Source of the DNA: Patiria miniata
Lineage: Eukaryota > Echinodermata > Asteroidea > Valvatida > Asterinidae
Direction: 5' to 3'
Assembly (NCBI RefSeq): GCF_015706575.1
Contig: NW_024037072.1
Coordinates: 17,795,162-17,859,161, forward strand
DNA: 64,000 nucleotides
Within the stretch, counting starts at the first letter, position 1. Every line of letters begins with the position of its first letter. The position numbers and the translations under genes were made by a program. Positions 40,701 to 43,683 of the stretch are shown piece by piece. A model generated the notes under the pieces. It ran no database searches. It saw nothing but the letters and a program-made list of their open reading frames with translations, and was not told where the DNA came from.

Positions 40701-40908
40701 ATTTGTCATGTTTGTGAATTCACTGAAATTGTACCCACGGCCACGTGGGACAGTATGCATTTGATGCATGGGTTAGCATGGCATGTTTATTTCGTGGTTT
40801 CGGATTCAGATTAGAGAATGTGAACTTACCACGATGCTTACTGCCAACACAGTCAGCACACTCAAGGACAGCTTCTTCCTCTCTGCACCTTCCACAAACT
40901 GCAGACAT
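1574..40908 (-). CDS. B-box / coiled-coil / Tudor x2 / CCHC protein, Qin-RNF17-like (3' end outside window)
   Basis: Twenty-three coding exons chain in one open frame of 3258 nt (1086 codons). High to low they are 40830-40908, 39161-39249, 38929-38972, 37716-37781, 36530-36701, 35282-35359, 34417-34624, 32649-32766, 31784-31907, 30862-30963, 29692-29805, 28617-28716, 27227-27249, 26289-26405, 24423-25357, 23760-23830, 22718-22841, 21819-21933, 21119-21214, 20565-20669, 3357-3477, 2337-2443 and 1574-1723. All introns are GT-AG. Domain order: B-box-type zinc finger (aa 5-48), TRIM-like coiled coil (57-176), Tudor 1 (246-432), acidic linker (433-790), Tudor 2 (about 813-1000), RS/RG-rich tail and CCHC knuckle (1052-1065). 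B-box plus Tudor is known from Drosophila Qin/Kumo and, with a RING, vertebrate RNF17, which act in germ-granule piRNA processing; that role here is inferred. No RING was found. The start at 40908 is the first Met, but an acceptor-like AG just upstream (near 40926) leaves room for a 5' exon. The last donor at 1573 shows the gene continues past the left edge. Confidence 0.85.
2068..2341. repeat. Tandem duplication of about 140 bp across an exon/intron boundary
   Basis: The block ending in the exon 22 splice donor (TCGAACATCA at 2331-2340 on the plus strand) recurs exactly 140 bp away at 2191-2200, with the following A-rich and AAGAGATAAAAAC segments. A third, partial copy of the boundary ending lies near 2068. 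The duplicated boundaries carry the donor-like GTTCGATATG. Confidence 0.8.
2337..2443 (-). CDS. Tudor gene exon 22: RS/charged tail
   Basis: Thirty-five codons of low-complexity charged sequence with SR, RRGSR and DEH motifs and no folded domain. Entry phase 1 and exit phase 0 fit both neighbours. The acceptor TTTTACCAG is strong; the donor GAT|GTTCGA is weak, resembling the GTTCG donor of exon 13. The weak donor is duplicated in tandem downstream, so the exact 3' end is less certain than the 5' end. Confidence 0.6.
2444..3356. other. Intron of the Tudor gene
   Basis: Intron between exons 21 and 22. It holds AT-rich unique sequence and a poly-T/poly-G block near 3147-3250 of the kind seen at the edges of G-rich dispersed repeats. 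No coding signal was seen. Confidence 0.6.
3357..3477 (-). CDS. Tudor gene exon 21: end of the second extended Tudor fold
   Basis: A phase-0 entry exon of 40 codons plus one base. The strand pattern KSVYVTLTCVDENQL matches the equivalent exon of Tudor 1 (QVYLVELTNPDKEV at 28617-28716) in position, entry phase 0 and exit phase 1. That match is the main reason for joining it to exon 20 across a 17 kb intron. In eTud folds this part belongs to the SN-like beta barrel that packs against the Tudor core. Confidence 0.8.
3968..4574. mobile_element. TA-flanked foldback MITE, family 1, copy a (607 bp)
   Basis: Ends CAGGGTGAGTCAAAAAAAG and its complement, flanked by TA on both sides, as for Tc1/mariner-type insertion. 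The two arms are complementary over most of their length (for example CTCAATCCGTTCAAAGAATA against its reverse complement), so it is a near-complete palindrome. It lies about 0.7 kb upstream of the first FReD gene. Related copies lie at 8010-8672 and 46152-46769. Confidence 0.85.
4600..5160 (+). repeat. Duplicated 5' flank of the FReD genes, copy A
   Basis: Upstream DNA of the first FReD gene. Several stretches (AAAACACACACCAAGGATGG near 4683, TAGTTTGGTTG near 4960, TTCAACAATG near 5003) recur in the same order at 9700-10310 and partly at 11228-11560. It is probably the shared promoter-proximal part of the duplicated unit. Confidence 0.75.
5268..6131 (+). CDS. Secreted PAN/apple-FReD lectin, intronless, copy 1
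   Basis: 287 aa. Start chosen at 5268 because the paralogue at 11623 begins with the same MDGVGLLIFT; an in-frame Met 8 codons earlier is less likely. A hydrophobic signal peptide (1-20) is followed by a short Cys-rich PAN/apple-like segment (about 23-75, Cys 41, 45, 51, 63) and a complete fibrinogen C-terminal domain (78-287). FReD hallmarks: CDMETDGGGWMVIQRR, the calcium loop DMDNDGVDFHC and GAGWWFGHCTIACLNGRYY. The family includes ficolins and FREPs that bind acetylated or microbial glycans in innate immunity; ligand and role here are inferred. One exon, ending at the usual FReD C-terminus (MKIK). It lies on the opposite strand inside an intron of the Tudor gene. The PAN part is shorter than in the paralogue by two short segments. 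Confidence 0.93.
   Translation: MDGVGLLIFTILYLTKLPCSQQCTPNNTALEVKIVKSRFTCVRECAILPECLSANFHEASHRCELYTFPNQLSVQHFSSCVDLLESGFTASGEYTIYPNSFNDGLQVYCDMETDGGGWMVIQRRQNGSVDFYRDWKTYQAGFGSLSWEFWIGNDILLNLTKYSGWWRLRIELEDWESNTVWAEYGEFGVEGNLYRVRIADYDINSTLPDSLTWHNRKRFSTYDMDNDGVDFHCAERHGAGWWFGHCTIACLNGRYYHQPQAPFRSGIHWESWKGKYYSMKRSSMKIK
6360..6844. mobile_element. TTAA-flanked MITE, family B, copy 1
   Basis: Begins TTAAAGGGAAGATACAACAT and ends with the near complement GTACATTCCCTTTAA. The same element in opposite order lies at 58002-58543, sharing GGGAACCAG and the GCAAATGC terminal blocks. It sits 230 bp after the FReD 1 stop codon. No coding sequence. Confidence 0.75.
7205..7740. mobile_element. Degraded copy of TTAA-type MITE family C
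   Basis: Several blocks align in order with 62289-62802: CCTGAAAT...CCCGAA near 7232, GTTTTGGAT near 7255, GTTCCTGAGA near 7322, and AAAGGATGGTTGTG near 7619. Terminal repeats are poorly kept and the limits are approximate. Confidence 0.5.
8010..8672. mobile_element. TA-flanked foldback MITE, family 1, copy b (663 bp)
   Basis: CAGGGTGAGTAAAAAAAAGC at the left and CACTCGCCCTG at the right, each next to TA. The interior repeats the palindromic arms of copy a. The paralogous segment downstream of FReD 2 (near 13590-13620) lacks the element, so it inserted after the FReD duplication. Confidence 0.87.
8673..9639. other. Intronic spacer between the FReD units
   Basis: Starts with the duplicated CCCAAAATGCACATTGTACTG segment also found at 13620-13640, then a 20-base G run at 8787-8806 and AT-rich sequence. 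No coding signal on either strand. Confidence 0.6.
9640..10310 (+). repeat. Orphan FReD 5' flank, copy B
   Basis: Matches both the flank of FReD 1 (4600-5160) and that of FReD 2 (11228-11560), the latter very closely (for example GGAGTTGAGCTCGTAAGGCA and the block near 10130-10240). No FReD frame follows directly; a probable solo LTR begins 40 bp after it. It is either a second promoter-flank copy ahead of FReD 2 or the remnant of a lost gene copy. Confidence 0.8.
10350..11175. mobile_element. Probable solo LTR (Gypsy-like), fossil, 826 bp
   Basis: Starts TGTGACGTG and ends CCGTCACA, that is TG...CA with complementary tips, and is flanked on both sides by ATAC, a 4-bp target duplication. No internal retroelement genes lie inside, as expected for a solo LTR left by recombination. 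It contains a GGAATG-type minisatellite. Family assignment rests only on termini and duplication length. The intact target duplication suggests moderate to young age. Confidence 0.6.
10503..10775. repeat. GGAGTCGGAATGTGGGC minisatellite
   Basis: Repeats of GGAGTCGGAATGTGGGCGGA alternating with GTGGGAATGGGGCGGAATAG; the compound unit recurs at least twice almost perfectly. It lies inside the probable LTR. Long open frames across it on both strands arise from the repeat and not from a gene. Confidence 0.85.
11228..11560 (+). repeat. FReD 5' flank, copy C (directly upstream of FReD 2)
   Basis: About 320 bp nearly identical to 9975-10295 in copy B, including TAGACTACTACAAGCTGGAC-like and GGAGTTGAGCTCGTAAGGCA blocks. 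It ends 60 bp before the FReD 2 start and so probably carries its proximal promoter. No clear TATA box was identified. Confidence 0.8.
11623..12591 (+). CDS. Secreted PAN/apple-FReD lectin, intronless, copy 2
   Basis: 322 aa from the first Met. Signal peptide MDGVGLLIFTICCLVELICT, a PAN/apple-like domain (about 23-115) and a fibrinogen C-terminal domain (113-322) that is almost identical to that of copy 1. Calcium loop DMDNDGVDPHCAETYGAG, then GWWFGYCTIACLNGRYY. Compared with copy 1 it has two extra stretches in the PAN part (near residues 27-42 and 79-105), with additional Cys 78. Secretion and glycan binding are inferred from the family. Intronless, and complete from Met to stop. It shares 5' and 3' flanks with copy 1, which points to segmental duplication and not retroposition. 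Confidence 0.93.
   Translation: MDGVGLLIFTICCLVELICTHQCGQLRLYYTAENRALISYILDVKIVKSRVTCVRECAMLPKCLSVNFHEISRRCELCTATRIQSPASFSEVHQSVYIDTFPETNHLSVQHFSSCVDLLDSGFTASGEYTIYPNSFNDGLQVYCDMETDGGGWMVIQRRQNGSVDFYRDWETYRAGFGSLSGEFWIGNDILLNLTKYSGWWRLRIELEDWESNTVWAEYGEFGVQGNLYRVRITDYDINSTLPDSLTWHNKKPFSTYDMDNDGVDPHCAETYGAGWWFGYCTIACLNGRYYHQPKAPYRSGIHWESWKGKYYSMKRSNMKIK
12592..14877. other. FReD 2 downstream flank within the Tudor intron
   Basis: Blocks at 12760-12870, 13110-13170 and 13310-13700 repeat in order the DNA after FReD 1 (6841-7230, 7850-7940, 7930-8000 and 8675-8810), showing that the duplication unit extends at least 2 kb beyond the gene. The rest is unique AT-rich sequence. No further coding region is supported. 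Confidence 0.7.
14878..16265. mobile_element. 1.39 kb non-autonomous DNA transposon with 6-bp target duplication
   Basis: Left end CAGTCCTTTATTTTTAAGGA; right end the related complement, finishing AATGAAGGACTG. ATAATG stands directly outside both ends (14872-14877 and 16266-16271). Subterminal GGAGAGC/GGAGCGC blocks are repeated at both sides. Part of the interior (15470-15580) matches 770-930 inside another element. No transposase is visible. Confidence 0.7.
16373..16795 (+). mobile_element. tRNA-derived SINE with ATT tail
   Basis: The head, TGTCATGGCCGAGC...ACTCAAGCTCC... with B box GGTTCGAGTCC at 16436-16446, resembles tRNA-Leu(CAA). A conserved body (TTCGGATGGGGCGTAAAGCC, TGCACGTAAAAGAACCC) and a LINE-like 3' end GGGCGCTATATAAGACCC follow, then (ATT)n. 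A canonical polymerase III SINE; the intact A and B boxes suggest it was young when inserted. The tRNA part lacks a proper acceptor stem, so it is not a tRNA gene. Confidence 0.85.
17162..17700. mobile_element. TTAA-flanked MITE, family A, copy 1 (539 bp)
   Basis: TTAAAGCTATAGTCCATCAT at the left; CAAATGATGGACTATATCTTTAA at the right is the complement of the tip. Other copies: 38174-38692, 53014-53531 and a shortened one at 57197-57494. The middle holds a short CTTAAGACGCACCGTAGGA duplication. No coding capacity. Confidence 0.88.
17701..20564. other. Intronic region with GACCCGACC-rich inverted repeats
   Basis: Mostly AT-rich unique DNA. Between about 19600 and 20260 lies a degenerate GACCCGACC / GGTCGGGTC repeat with inverted halves around 20170-20220, which gives false open frames on both strands. 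No gene was recognised. Confidence 0.6.
20565..23830 (-). CDS. Tudor gene exons 16-20: second extended Tudor domain
   Basis: Exons 23760-23830, 22718-22841, 21819-21933, 21119-21214 and 20565-20669. After a short linker exon, the module reads NIYIATPLSDNGRFWASRL (SN-like start), IKVVCVQTPSGQWCRGRV (Tudor strands 1-2), VQIRYVDFGQADVVEEHRI (strands 3-4) and a helical exon ALELSIATRHQTRFSEQAKE. Intron phases around it are 1, 2, 0, 0, 0, 1, the same as for Tudor 1. The aromatic cage looks altered: WYR is WCR and the cage Asn of YGN is Gln (FGQ). In the family this fold binds symmetric dimethylarginine of PIWI proteins; binding by this copy is doubtful. Confidence 0.87.
21566..21790. repeat. Degenerate ACTTGTGA minisatellite
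   Basis: About 20 imperfect repeats of GACTTGTGATT / GACTTCTGACTT / GACATGTGATA directly next to exon 18. The same GGACTTGTGAT word forms short arrays at 27720-27770, 33785-33840 and 60395-60425, all in introns. Confidence 0.8.
23182..23300. repeat. Perfect 60-bp tandem duplication
   Basis: TGTCACCAAGTTTGGTTGAG through TATGACAGCACT at 23182-23232 is repeated without a mismatch at 23242-23292, period 60. Surrounding DNA (22890-23360) carries GACCTTTGACCT-type dispersed repeat sequence. Confidence 0.9.
23981..24245. mobile_element. TA-flanked foldback MITE, family 2, one arm
   Basis: Starts CAGGCCGAGTAAAAAAAA after TA and continues with GATATGAAAGCCCAATTCAT and CCGTTTTAAGGTTCTGTCCA, matching the left arm of 35510-35976. 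The complementary arm is missing, so this copy is truncated. Confidence 0.65.
24423..27249 (-). CDS. Tudor gene exons 13-15: acidic inter-Tudor linker
   Basis: Exons 27227-27249, 26289-26405 and 24423-25357. The 23-nt microexon encodes AEEATAKK; the next begins DTIMCRDIRYMKDYVPPP; the large 935-nt exon encodes about 310 residues rich in Glu, Asp, Lys, Ser and Gln with no folded domain, ending in a Gly/Tyr/Pro-rich stretch (YPGGGSYHPYGGVGYHMAPG). The acidic part is probably disordered; the GY-rich stretch is of a kind that often supports condensation in RNA-granule proteins (inference). The large exon is the best single coding signal of this gene. Its opposite strand also has a long open frame, which is a compositional shadow. 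Confidence 0.85.
25977..26224. mobile_element. MITE with CTTAAGCA-rich terminal inverted repeats (about 248 bp)
   Basis: CAGGGCCCAATTTCATAGAG at the left and the matching TATGAAATTGGCCCCTG at the right, with CTGCTTAAGCACAAAA subterminal blocks and an inner inverted pair CCGGCCAAAACTCCATG / CATGGAGTTTTAGCCGG. A full palindrome-like small element. No clear target duplication was seen. Confidence 0.8.
26539..26770. repeat. Dispersed repeat GGGCTCCGTG (copies also near 30150-30370 and 32806-33000)
   Basis: The three intronic copies share GGGCTCCGTGYACAAGYA, an AGGGAGAGTTGGG block and a CGCAAAGACGC / GGTTTTGTGCAC block in the same order. The family is unknown; no terminal repeats could be fixed. 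Confidence 0.65.
27940..28590 (+). mobile_element. Two tandem tRNA-Ser-like SINE units
   Basis: Each unit runs from CCATMTTATGAATAG, through GCGGTACCCGCTGCTATGTA and a tRNA-like core, to GGGCAAAACCTAATTTGATT and CACCCCGAYG. The better core (28404-28476) has TAGCTCGGTGGTCGAGTGG (A box), a CTAGAAA anticodon-like loop as in tRNA-Ser(AGA), and B box GGTTCGAGTCC at 28458-28468. The first unit is interrupted at about 28018-28190 by a GCGGATCCAGAGGGGGG element with poly-C tracts. Neighbouring units share one boundary segment. Another copy lies reversed at 34838-35095. Confidence 0.75.
28617..32766 (-). CDS. Tudor gene exons 8-12: first extended Tudor domain
   Basis: Exons 32649-32766, 31784-31907, 30862-30963, 29692-29805 and 28617-28716. 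In order: QVYVESRLDTKGHFWVSRNL (SN-like start), EEGMLCCGQFQEDHRWYRGR (Tudor strands 1-2 with WYR kept), GLARIRWLDYAHDNEV (strands 3-4), a helical exon with ALECSLFEALDEDL, and QVYLVELTNPDKEV (SN-like end). It follows the eTud layout of the TDRD/RNF17 family, about 187 aa, and keeps more of the aromatic cage than Tudor 2, though YGN is replaced by YAHDN. Expected partner in the family is methylarginine on PIWI proteins; not shown here. Confidence 0.9.
30451..30683. mobile_element. Palindromic MITE GATGCGATCAAGCTA, copy 1
   Basis: Left GATGCGATCAAGCTACATGA and right TCATTTAGCTCGATCGCATC are inverted repeats of about 30 bp reaching into CGTTTGTC / GACAAACG. The second copy, at 60844-61088 in an EDC3 intron, is about 90 percent alike by eye. 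Confidence 0.85.
33339..33402 (-). other. Unplaced exon-like segment between exons 7 and 8 of the Tudor gene
   Basis: After acceptor CTTGCAG, an open frame reads EMGMVEPRNHQVLEGSLSLE before a possible donor AA|GTACG. Its length is not a multiple of three, and including it would give a stop at the start of the next exon. Without it, exon 7 joins exon 8 in frame. It may be an alternative terminal exon (the frame ends near 33310), or chance. Confidence 0.25.
33879..33979. repeat. Perfect long hairpin, about 24-bp outer stem
   Basis: GTGAAATGGGAGGAATATTA at 33879 is the exact complement of TAATATTCCTCCCATTTCAC ending at 33979, with a further inner pair GTAAACTCTGGACTTT / AAAGTCCAGATTTTAC. It lies next to a (GTGATGGACTT)n array. 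Confidence 0.85.
34008..34359. mobile_element. MITE with TATATAACTGACATA inverted ends (about 352 bp)
   Basis: Left TATAACTGACATATAGATCC and TTGTCATT; right AATGACAAGGATCTGTATGT and CAGTTATA. The ends are complementary over about 28 bp with one or two mismatches. No coding sequence. It lies in intron 7 of the Tudor gene. Confidence 0.8.
34417..34624 (-). CDS. Tudor gene exon 7: linker between coiled coil and Tudor 1
   Basis: Sixty-nine codons plus one base, with no Tudor signature. It begins LEEFKIDGVGNSFPSLGFPA, continues with a short hydrophobic helix-like segment (LDVTGLLQNIKELSLQSQ) and ends in a Ser/Glu/Lys-rich stretch. Acceptor TTTCACAG and donor GGAAG|GTAC are clear. Exit phase 1 matches the entry of the Tudor 1 exon at 32766. 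Confidence 0.8.
34838..35095 (-). mobile_element. tRNA-Ser-like SINE, reversed copy
   Basis: Reverse orientation of the units at 27940-28590: GGGCGATATAAATCAAATTA, GGGTGGGACTCGAACTTACG (B box on the minus strand) and CCACTCGACCACCGAGCTAA (A box), ending at CGGGTACCGCATAAACTATT. It is bounded on both sides by ATTATAAGATGGAATT, which may be a target duplication or a shared unit end. Confidence 0.75.
35282..38972 (-). CDS. Tudor gene exons 3-6: TRIM-like coiled coil
   Basis: Exons 38929-38972, 37716-37781, 36530-36701 and 35282-35359, about 120 residues, mostly Lys, Glu, Gln, Leu and Ala in heptad-like spacing (QQKIQFEELLKNFK; TLKQKEKEVTAPLKESSKKE; AALLAECEKSVGQATSEFKN). The last exon, LCTEAQKLLQGNSLDFARQY, resembles the end of the B-box C-terminal coiled coil of TRIM proteins. 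Phases run 2, 2, 0, 0 and splice sites are good. Such coiled coils form antiparallel dimers in TRIM proteins; dimerisation here is inferred. Confidence 0.85.
35510..35976. mobile_element. TA-type foldback MITE, family 2, near-complete copy
   Basis: Begins CAGGGTGAGTCAAAAAACAC and carries two complementary arms (GATATGAAAGCCCAATTCAT against ATTAATTGGGCTTTCATATC; ACAACCGTTTTAAAGTTCTG against AGAACCTTGAAACGGTGGTT). The right tip is eroded. The tip is shared with family 1 but the interior is different. Confidence 0.8.
36802..37282. mobile_element. 481-bp element with CTGCACCCGAT ends and a CGACGCGTCGCAG palindrome
   Basis: CTGCACCCGAT at 36802-36812 and its exact complement at 37272-37282. The right part is dense in TACGACG / GCGACGCATCGTA inverted words. 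It abuts a partial duplicate of exon 5 (37283-37325). Confidence 0.6.
37283..37325 (-). pseudogene. Truncated duplicate of Tudor gene exon 5
   Basis: The reverse strand reads SLYYQQVVTQA in the frame where exon 5 (36530-36701) begins SQYNHQVVTHA, and the upstream intron (TGTGGAATGTCTCC) also matches that of exon 5 (TGTGGGATGTCTCT). The copy stops where the 481-bp element begins and has no usable acceptor AG in place. A small non-functional exon duplicate of a host gene. Confidence 0.65.
38174..38692. mobile_element. TTAA-flanked MITE, family A, copy 2
   Basis: TTAAAGCTATAGTCCATGAT to AAATGATGGACTATACCTTTAA, 519 bp, same interior as 17162-17700 apart from small gaps. It lies in intron 3 of the Tudor gene. 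Confidence 0.88.
39161..40908 (-). CDS. Tudor gene exons 1-2: B-box-type zinc finger
   Basis: Exons 40830-40908 (Met plus 25 codons and one base) and 39161-39249. Together they encode ligands C-x2-C (CGRC), C-x2-C (CADC), C-x2-C (CDAC), then H and H (IHVGFLSDHQ), the order of a B-box 1-type cross-brace finger, with a longer gap between the second and third pairs than usual. The intron between them is 1.6 kb and holds a large palindrome. The frame is open upstream of the Met to an acceptor-like CAG near 40926, so a further 5' coding exon is possible. Confidence 0.82.
39440..39498. repeat. C14...G22 homopolymer pair
   Basis: A run of about 14 C (from about 39440) and a run of 22 G (39477-39498), separated by 24 bases, on the same strand. 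This can fold as a hairpin or G-quadruplex and is also prone to sequencing length error. Confidence 0.85.
39998..40708. repeat. Nested palindrome / foldback element (711 bp)
   Basis: The outer inverted repeat is perfect over 27 bp (CGTCACCGACACCACGAACT and on to 40032; complement at 40674-40700) and extends with one mismatch to TGACA at both sides. The middle is a second palindrome: GTGTCAGTTCGTGAAAAC at 40227 and 40294, its complement at 40389 and 40455, centred on GCGCGCACACTGCGCATGCG near 40350. The inner word shares TGTCAGTTCGTG with the outer repeat. No coding capacity and no clear target duplication. Confidence 0.88.
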
Positions 40909-43683
40909 TTTGGAAATGTCTGAATCTGAAAAAGAATAATTTAACGAATCACGCAGCAACTGATGACACGGTTTTCATGCACTCCGATCCGTCGCGCGGC
41001 GGCAGGCAAACCGCGGGTTAATTAGCCGTACAGCTAGGGAGGGGAACATAGGACAGTCCTCTTAAAAAGTGAAACATAAATAATGATGAAGTACTTGCTC
41101 AAAGATCACGATGGGGAAGGGCGCCTCGAACGGCAGATAGGTAAAAACAAGATTTCCCCCATGCACTCGACGTGACAACTTAGTTATGCAAAGTCAATAA
41201 ACTCATTGGGGGGGGGGGGGGGGGGGGGGTACATGTACAAGTACATGTATATATTTCCCCAAAGCGGAAAAGTAGTAGCCATCTTTAAAAACAATCCCTC
41301 CACAACATTGCCACATAGCACCACTTTCGAGCCCTATTGTATCCAAAATGCTCAGAATTGGAAGCCCCAAGTCAGGGCCTTATCTCTTCAATTCCCCAAT
41401 TCATGGCTTTCAGAACTCTCTAATATAGAATATATCAATTAATTCTTTTTGCACCCTTATGCACTATGCATCATGTTTATTATTGTTTATGGCTCAACAG
41501 GATTTTTTTTTCAAAGTAAACAATATATTTGTTGATTAATTGTTGAACTTAATTAATGTTATTAATTTGATTAATCCAATTATTAATAAGTTTGTTAATT
41601 TCTTTTTAAAACAAATTATGCATTTTTTTTTAGTGAATAGTGCTTGTAATATAATGTAAAGCATTTTTAAAATAATGAATTATTATTATAACGTCAAAAC
41701 TTGAAAATTGAAGGGGATCATAATCATTCTATTTACGTTATGAGCAACGGGTTATACATAGGAAATGATTTATTCATATTTAGTAATACAAATAAATGCT
41801 ATTTGTTTTTCAAGGCAAAAAAGTGAAAACCTGAAGCTGTTCTTCATATTTGAACAACTTCAGGAAATTTGTAGACTTTTTAAGTAATCGCCGCTAGAGT
41901 CCTTTTCGATTGCTTGCCCGGTCCCCCCCCCCCAAAAAAAACTGTACAAGAAATACTAAATCTCAACGTTACGATTGTCATATCATATTTAATTCCCCTT
42001 TTTATTTATTTATTCGTTCATTTATGAATTCCTTTATTGTTTTTAATTCATTTCTCCGTGTATTCGTCTTTTGAACTTTTTTTGTTGTAAAATCCCGCTC
42101 GCAGTGTACACCTGATGTCCGATAATTCACGTGTTAATTCACCTTATATTAGAGTTGTTTTCGGGTTTCAGTCTGACGTGACCGGTCGTACTAGACTGCG
42201 CTACATGAACTGGTTAAGTCCTCTCATCCGATGTATAGCAGATTGATTGGCGCAATTAGAATGACGCATTAGTGCAAGACTAATCACAATGTGTCATCAA
42301 CAATGAAAGACAAATAGCGCGCTTCACCGACATGTAGGCCTATTAATTATGTCATTGACTTGCTGACACTCGTCTGTATACACCGGCGTGCATCTCGGCA
42401 AGCACCCCTGTTAATGCAGACTACGATTAGTTTTTTTTTCTGCGCCAACTTTTTACTGACAACTTTGTTACACCGAAACACGCACTCGTGATCCTGACAG
42501 TGCCGGAAAAGTGGAACAATGCACTCCATTATCAGAATGTGCGTACATAGTACAAGGTTCATGGAGGTACAACTGATTTGTGGTATAGATACCATCCAAA
42601 TCAAACACGTTAAAATTCCAGTCATTTTATCAAAAAAAAACAAAAAACATATTTTTTTCTTATTGTAAAATTTGACTGTTAATTGACAATTCTCACGAGG
42701 CCGACAAAACCATTAGCGGCCACCTCAGACGGGTGTCTTCCGTACTGCATGCGTCAAGCGTCCAAATCCGTAAGGGATAGAAACGACTATTGTCTATGTC
42801 CGATGCGATTTGGCACGGTAAAAGCGTAAAATTTGAATCGTTTCCCCCACAAAACTGCAGCAAAGTGGATCCGCCAACAAGGATAATTTAATGTAGTATT
42901 TCAAAATCTAAAACTTGGCTGAAGTTTTCTTAGTTCTAAAGAATGATCCACGATGATGCAACAGGGATCATCCCCGGAGGATTATATCCCCCGCCCCCAT
43001 GAGGGATTTAATGATCAAATTGATCTTAAACATGTTAAAGCGACTTGCAGTGAAATAGTTTTGAATTTTGTTTTACACAGCAGAGGAGTACATACATCGT
43101 TCTTGATTATCAAACCCTTATGCAAACACCTAAAGCCAATACTTTTATGACTTATGTCGTTTCTTTGATTTCCGTTGCTAGATACATGACAACGAATTTA
43201 TCAAAATTATAACCCTTCCTGTAGAAGAGAGTCATTTCAATCTTCCACGGTAAATTTGAAAGTTACGAAAGTAATTATCAAGACGCCGACTGAACTGTGA
43301 CGGCGGACCAATATTACATTAAAGATCAGTTTAATTTTAGATTTAATCAAATCAGTATCCACAGGATCCTATTGTCTATTGAGTACTAAGTTTGTAAATA
43401 TTTCTGGTCTTTCATTAGATTCCGACCTTCCAGTTGATTGCACGTACATATTGATATGCAAACCATTCGATTTGTGTAATAAAAAAAGGACTTTGGTCAC
43501 TGAAACTCACTTATTGCAGCATTAAAAGAACTTAATATTTGTATAAGTTATTGGTATTTGTATAGGTTGGGTATTTACGCTATAGGCTGTCTATAACGCT
43601 CTCAGACTAACCTGAGCAATCGTCGATGAACAGTCAGCCACTATGGAGGGGGCTAGAGTCGGCTTTGCCTTCGTTCTGGTAAA
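40909..43683. promoter_or_regulatory. Divergent intergenic region between the Tudor and esterase genes
   Basis: 2.8 kb between two heads of genes, so it should hold both promoters. It starts with a short CpG-rich stretch (TCCGTCGCGCGGCGGCAGGC near 40988), then a G22 run at 41208-41229, then AT-rich DNA to the esterase start. No TATA box or initiator could be assigned with confidence, and no RING-encoding exon was found on the minus strand. Confidence 0.45.
41208..41229 (+). repeat. G22 homopolymer
   Basis: Twenty-two consecutive G directly followed by TACATGTACA. It lies 300 bp upstream of the Tudor gene Met. Quadruplex-capable; length may vary between individuals or assemblies. Confidence 0.9.

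Noticed and set aside
39161-40908. MYND finger as in TDRD1
   Set aside because: The ligand order and IH...H end fit a B-box; the MYND C-terminal HxxxC pattern is absent.
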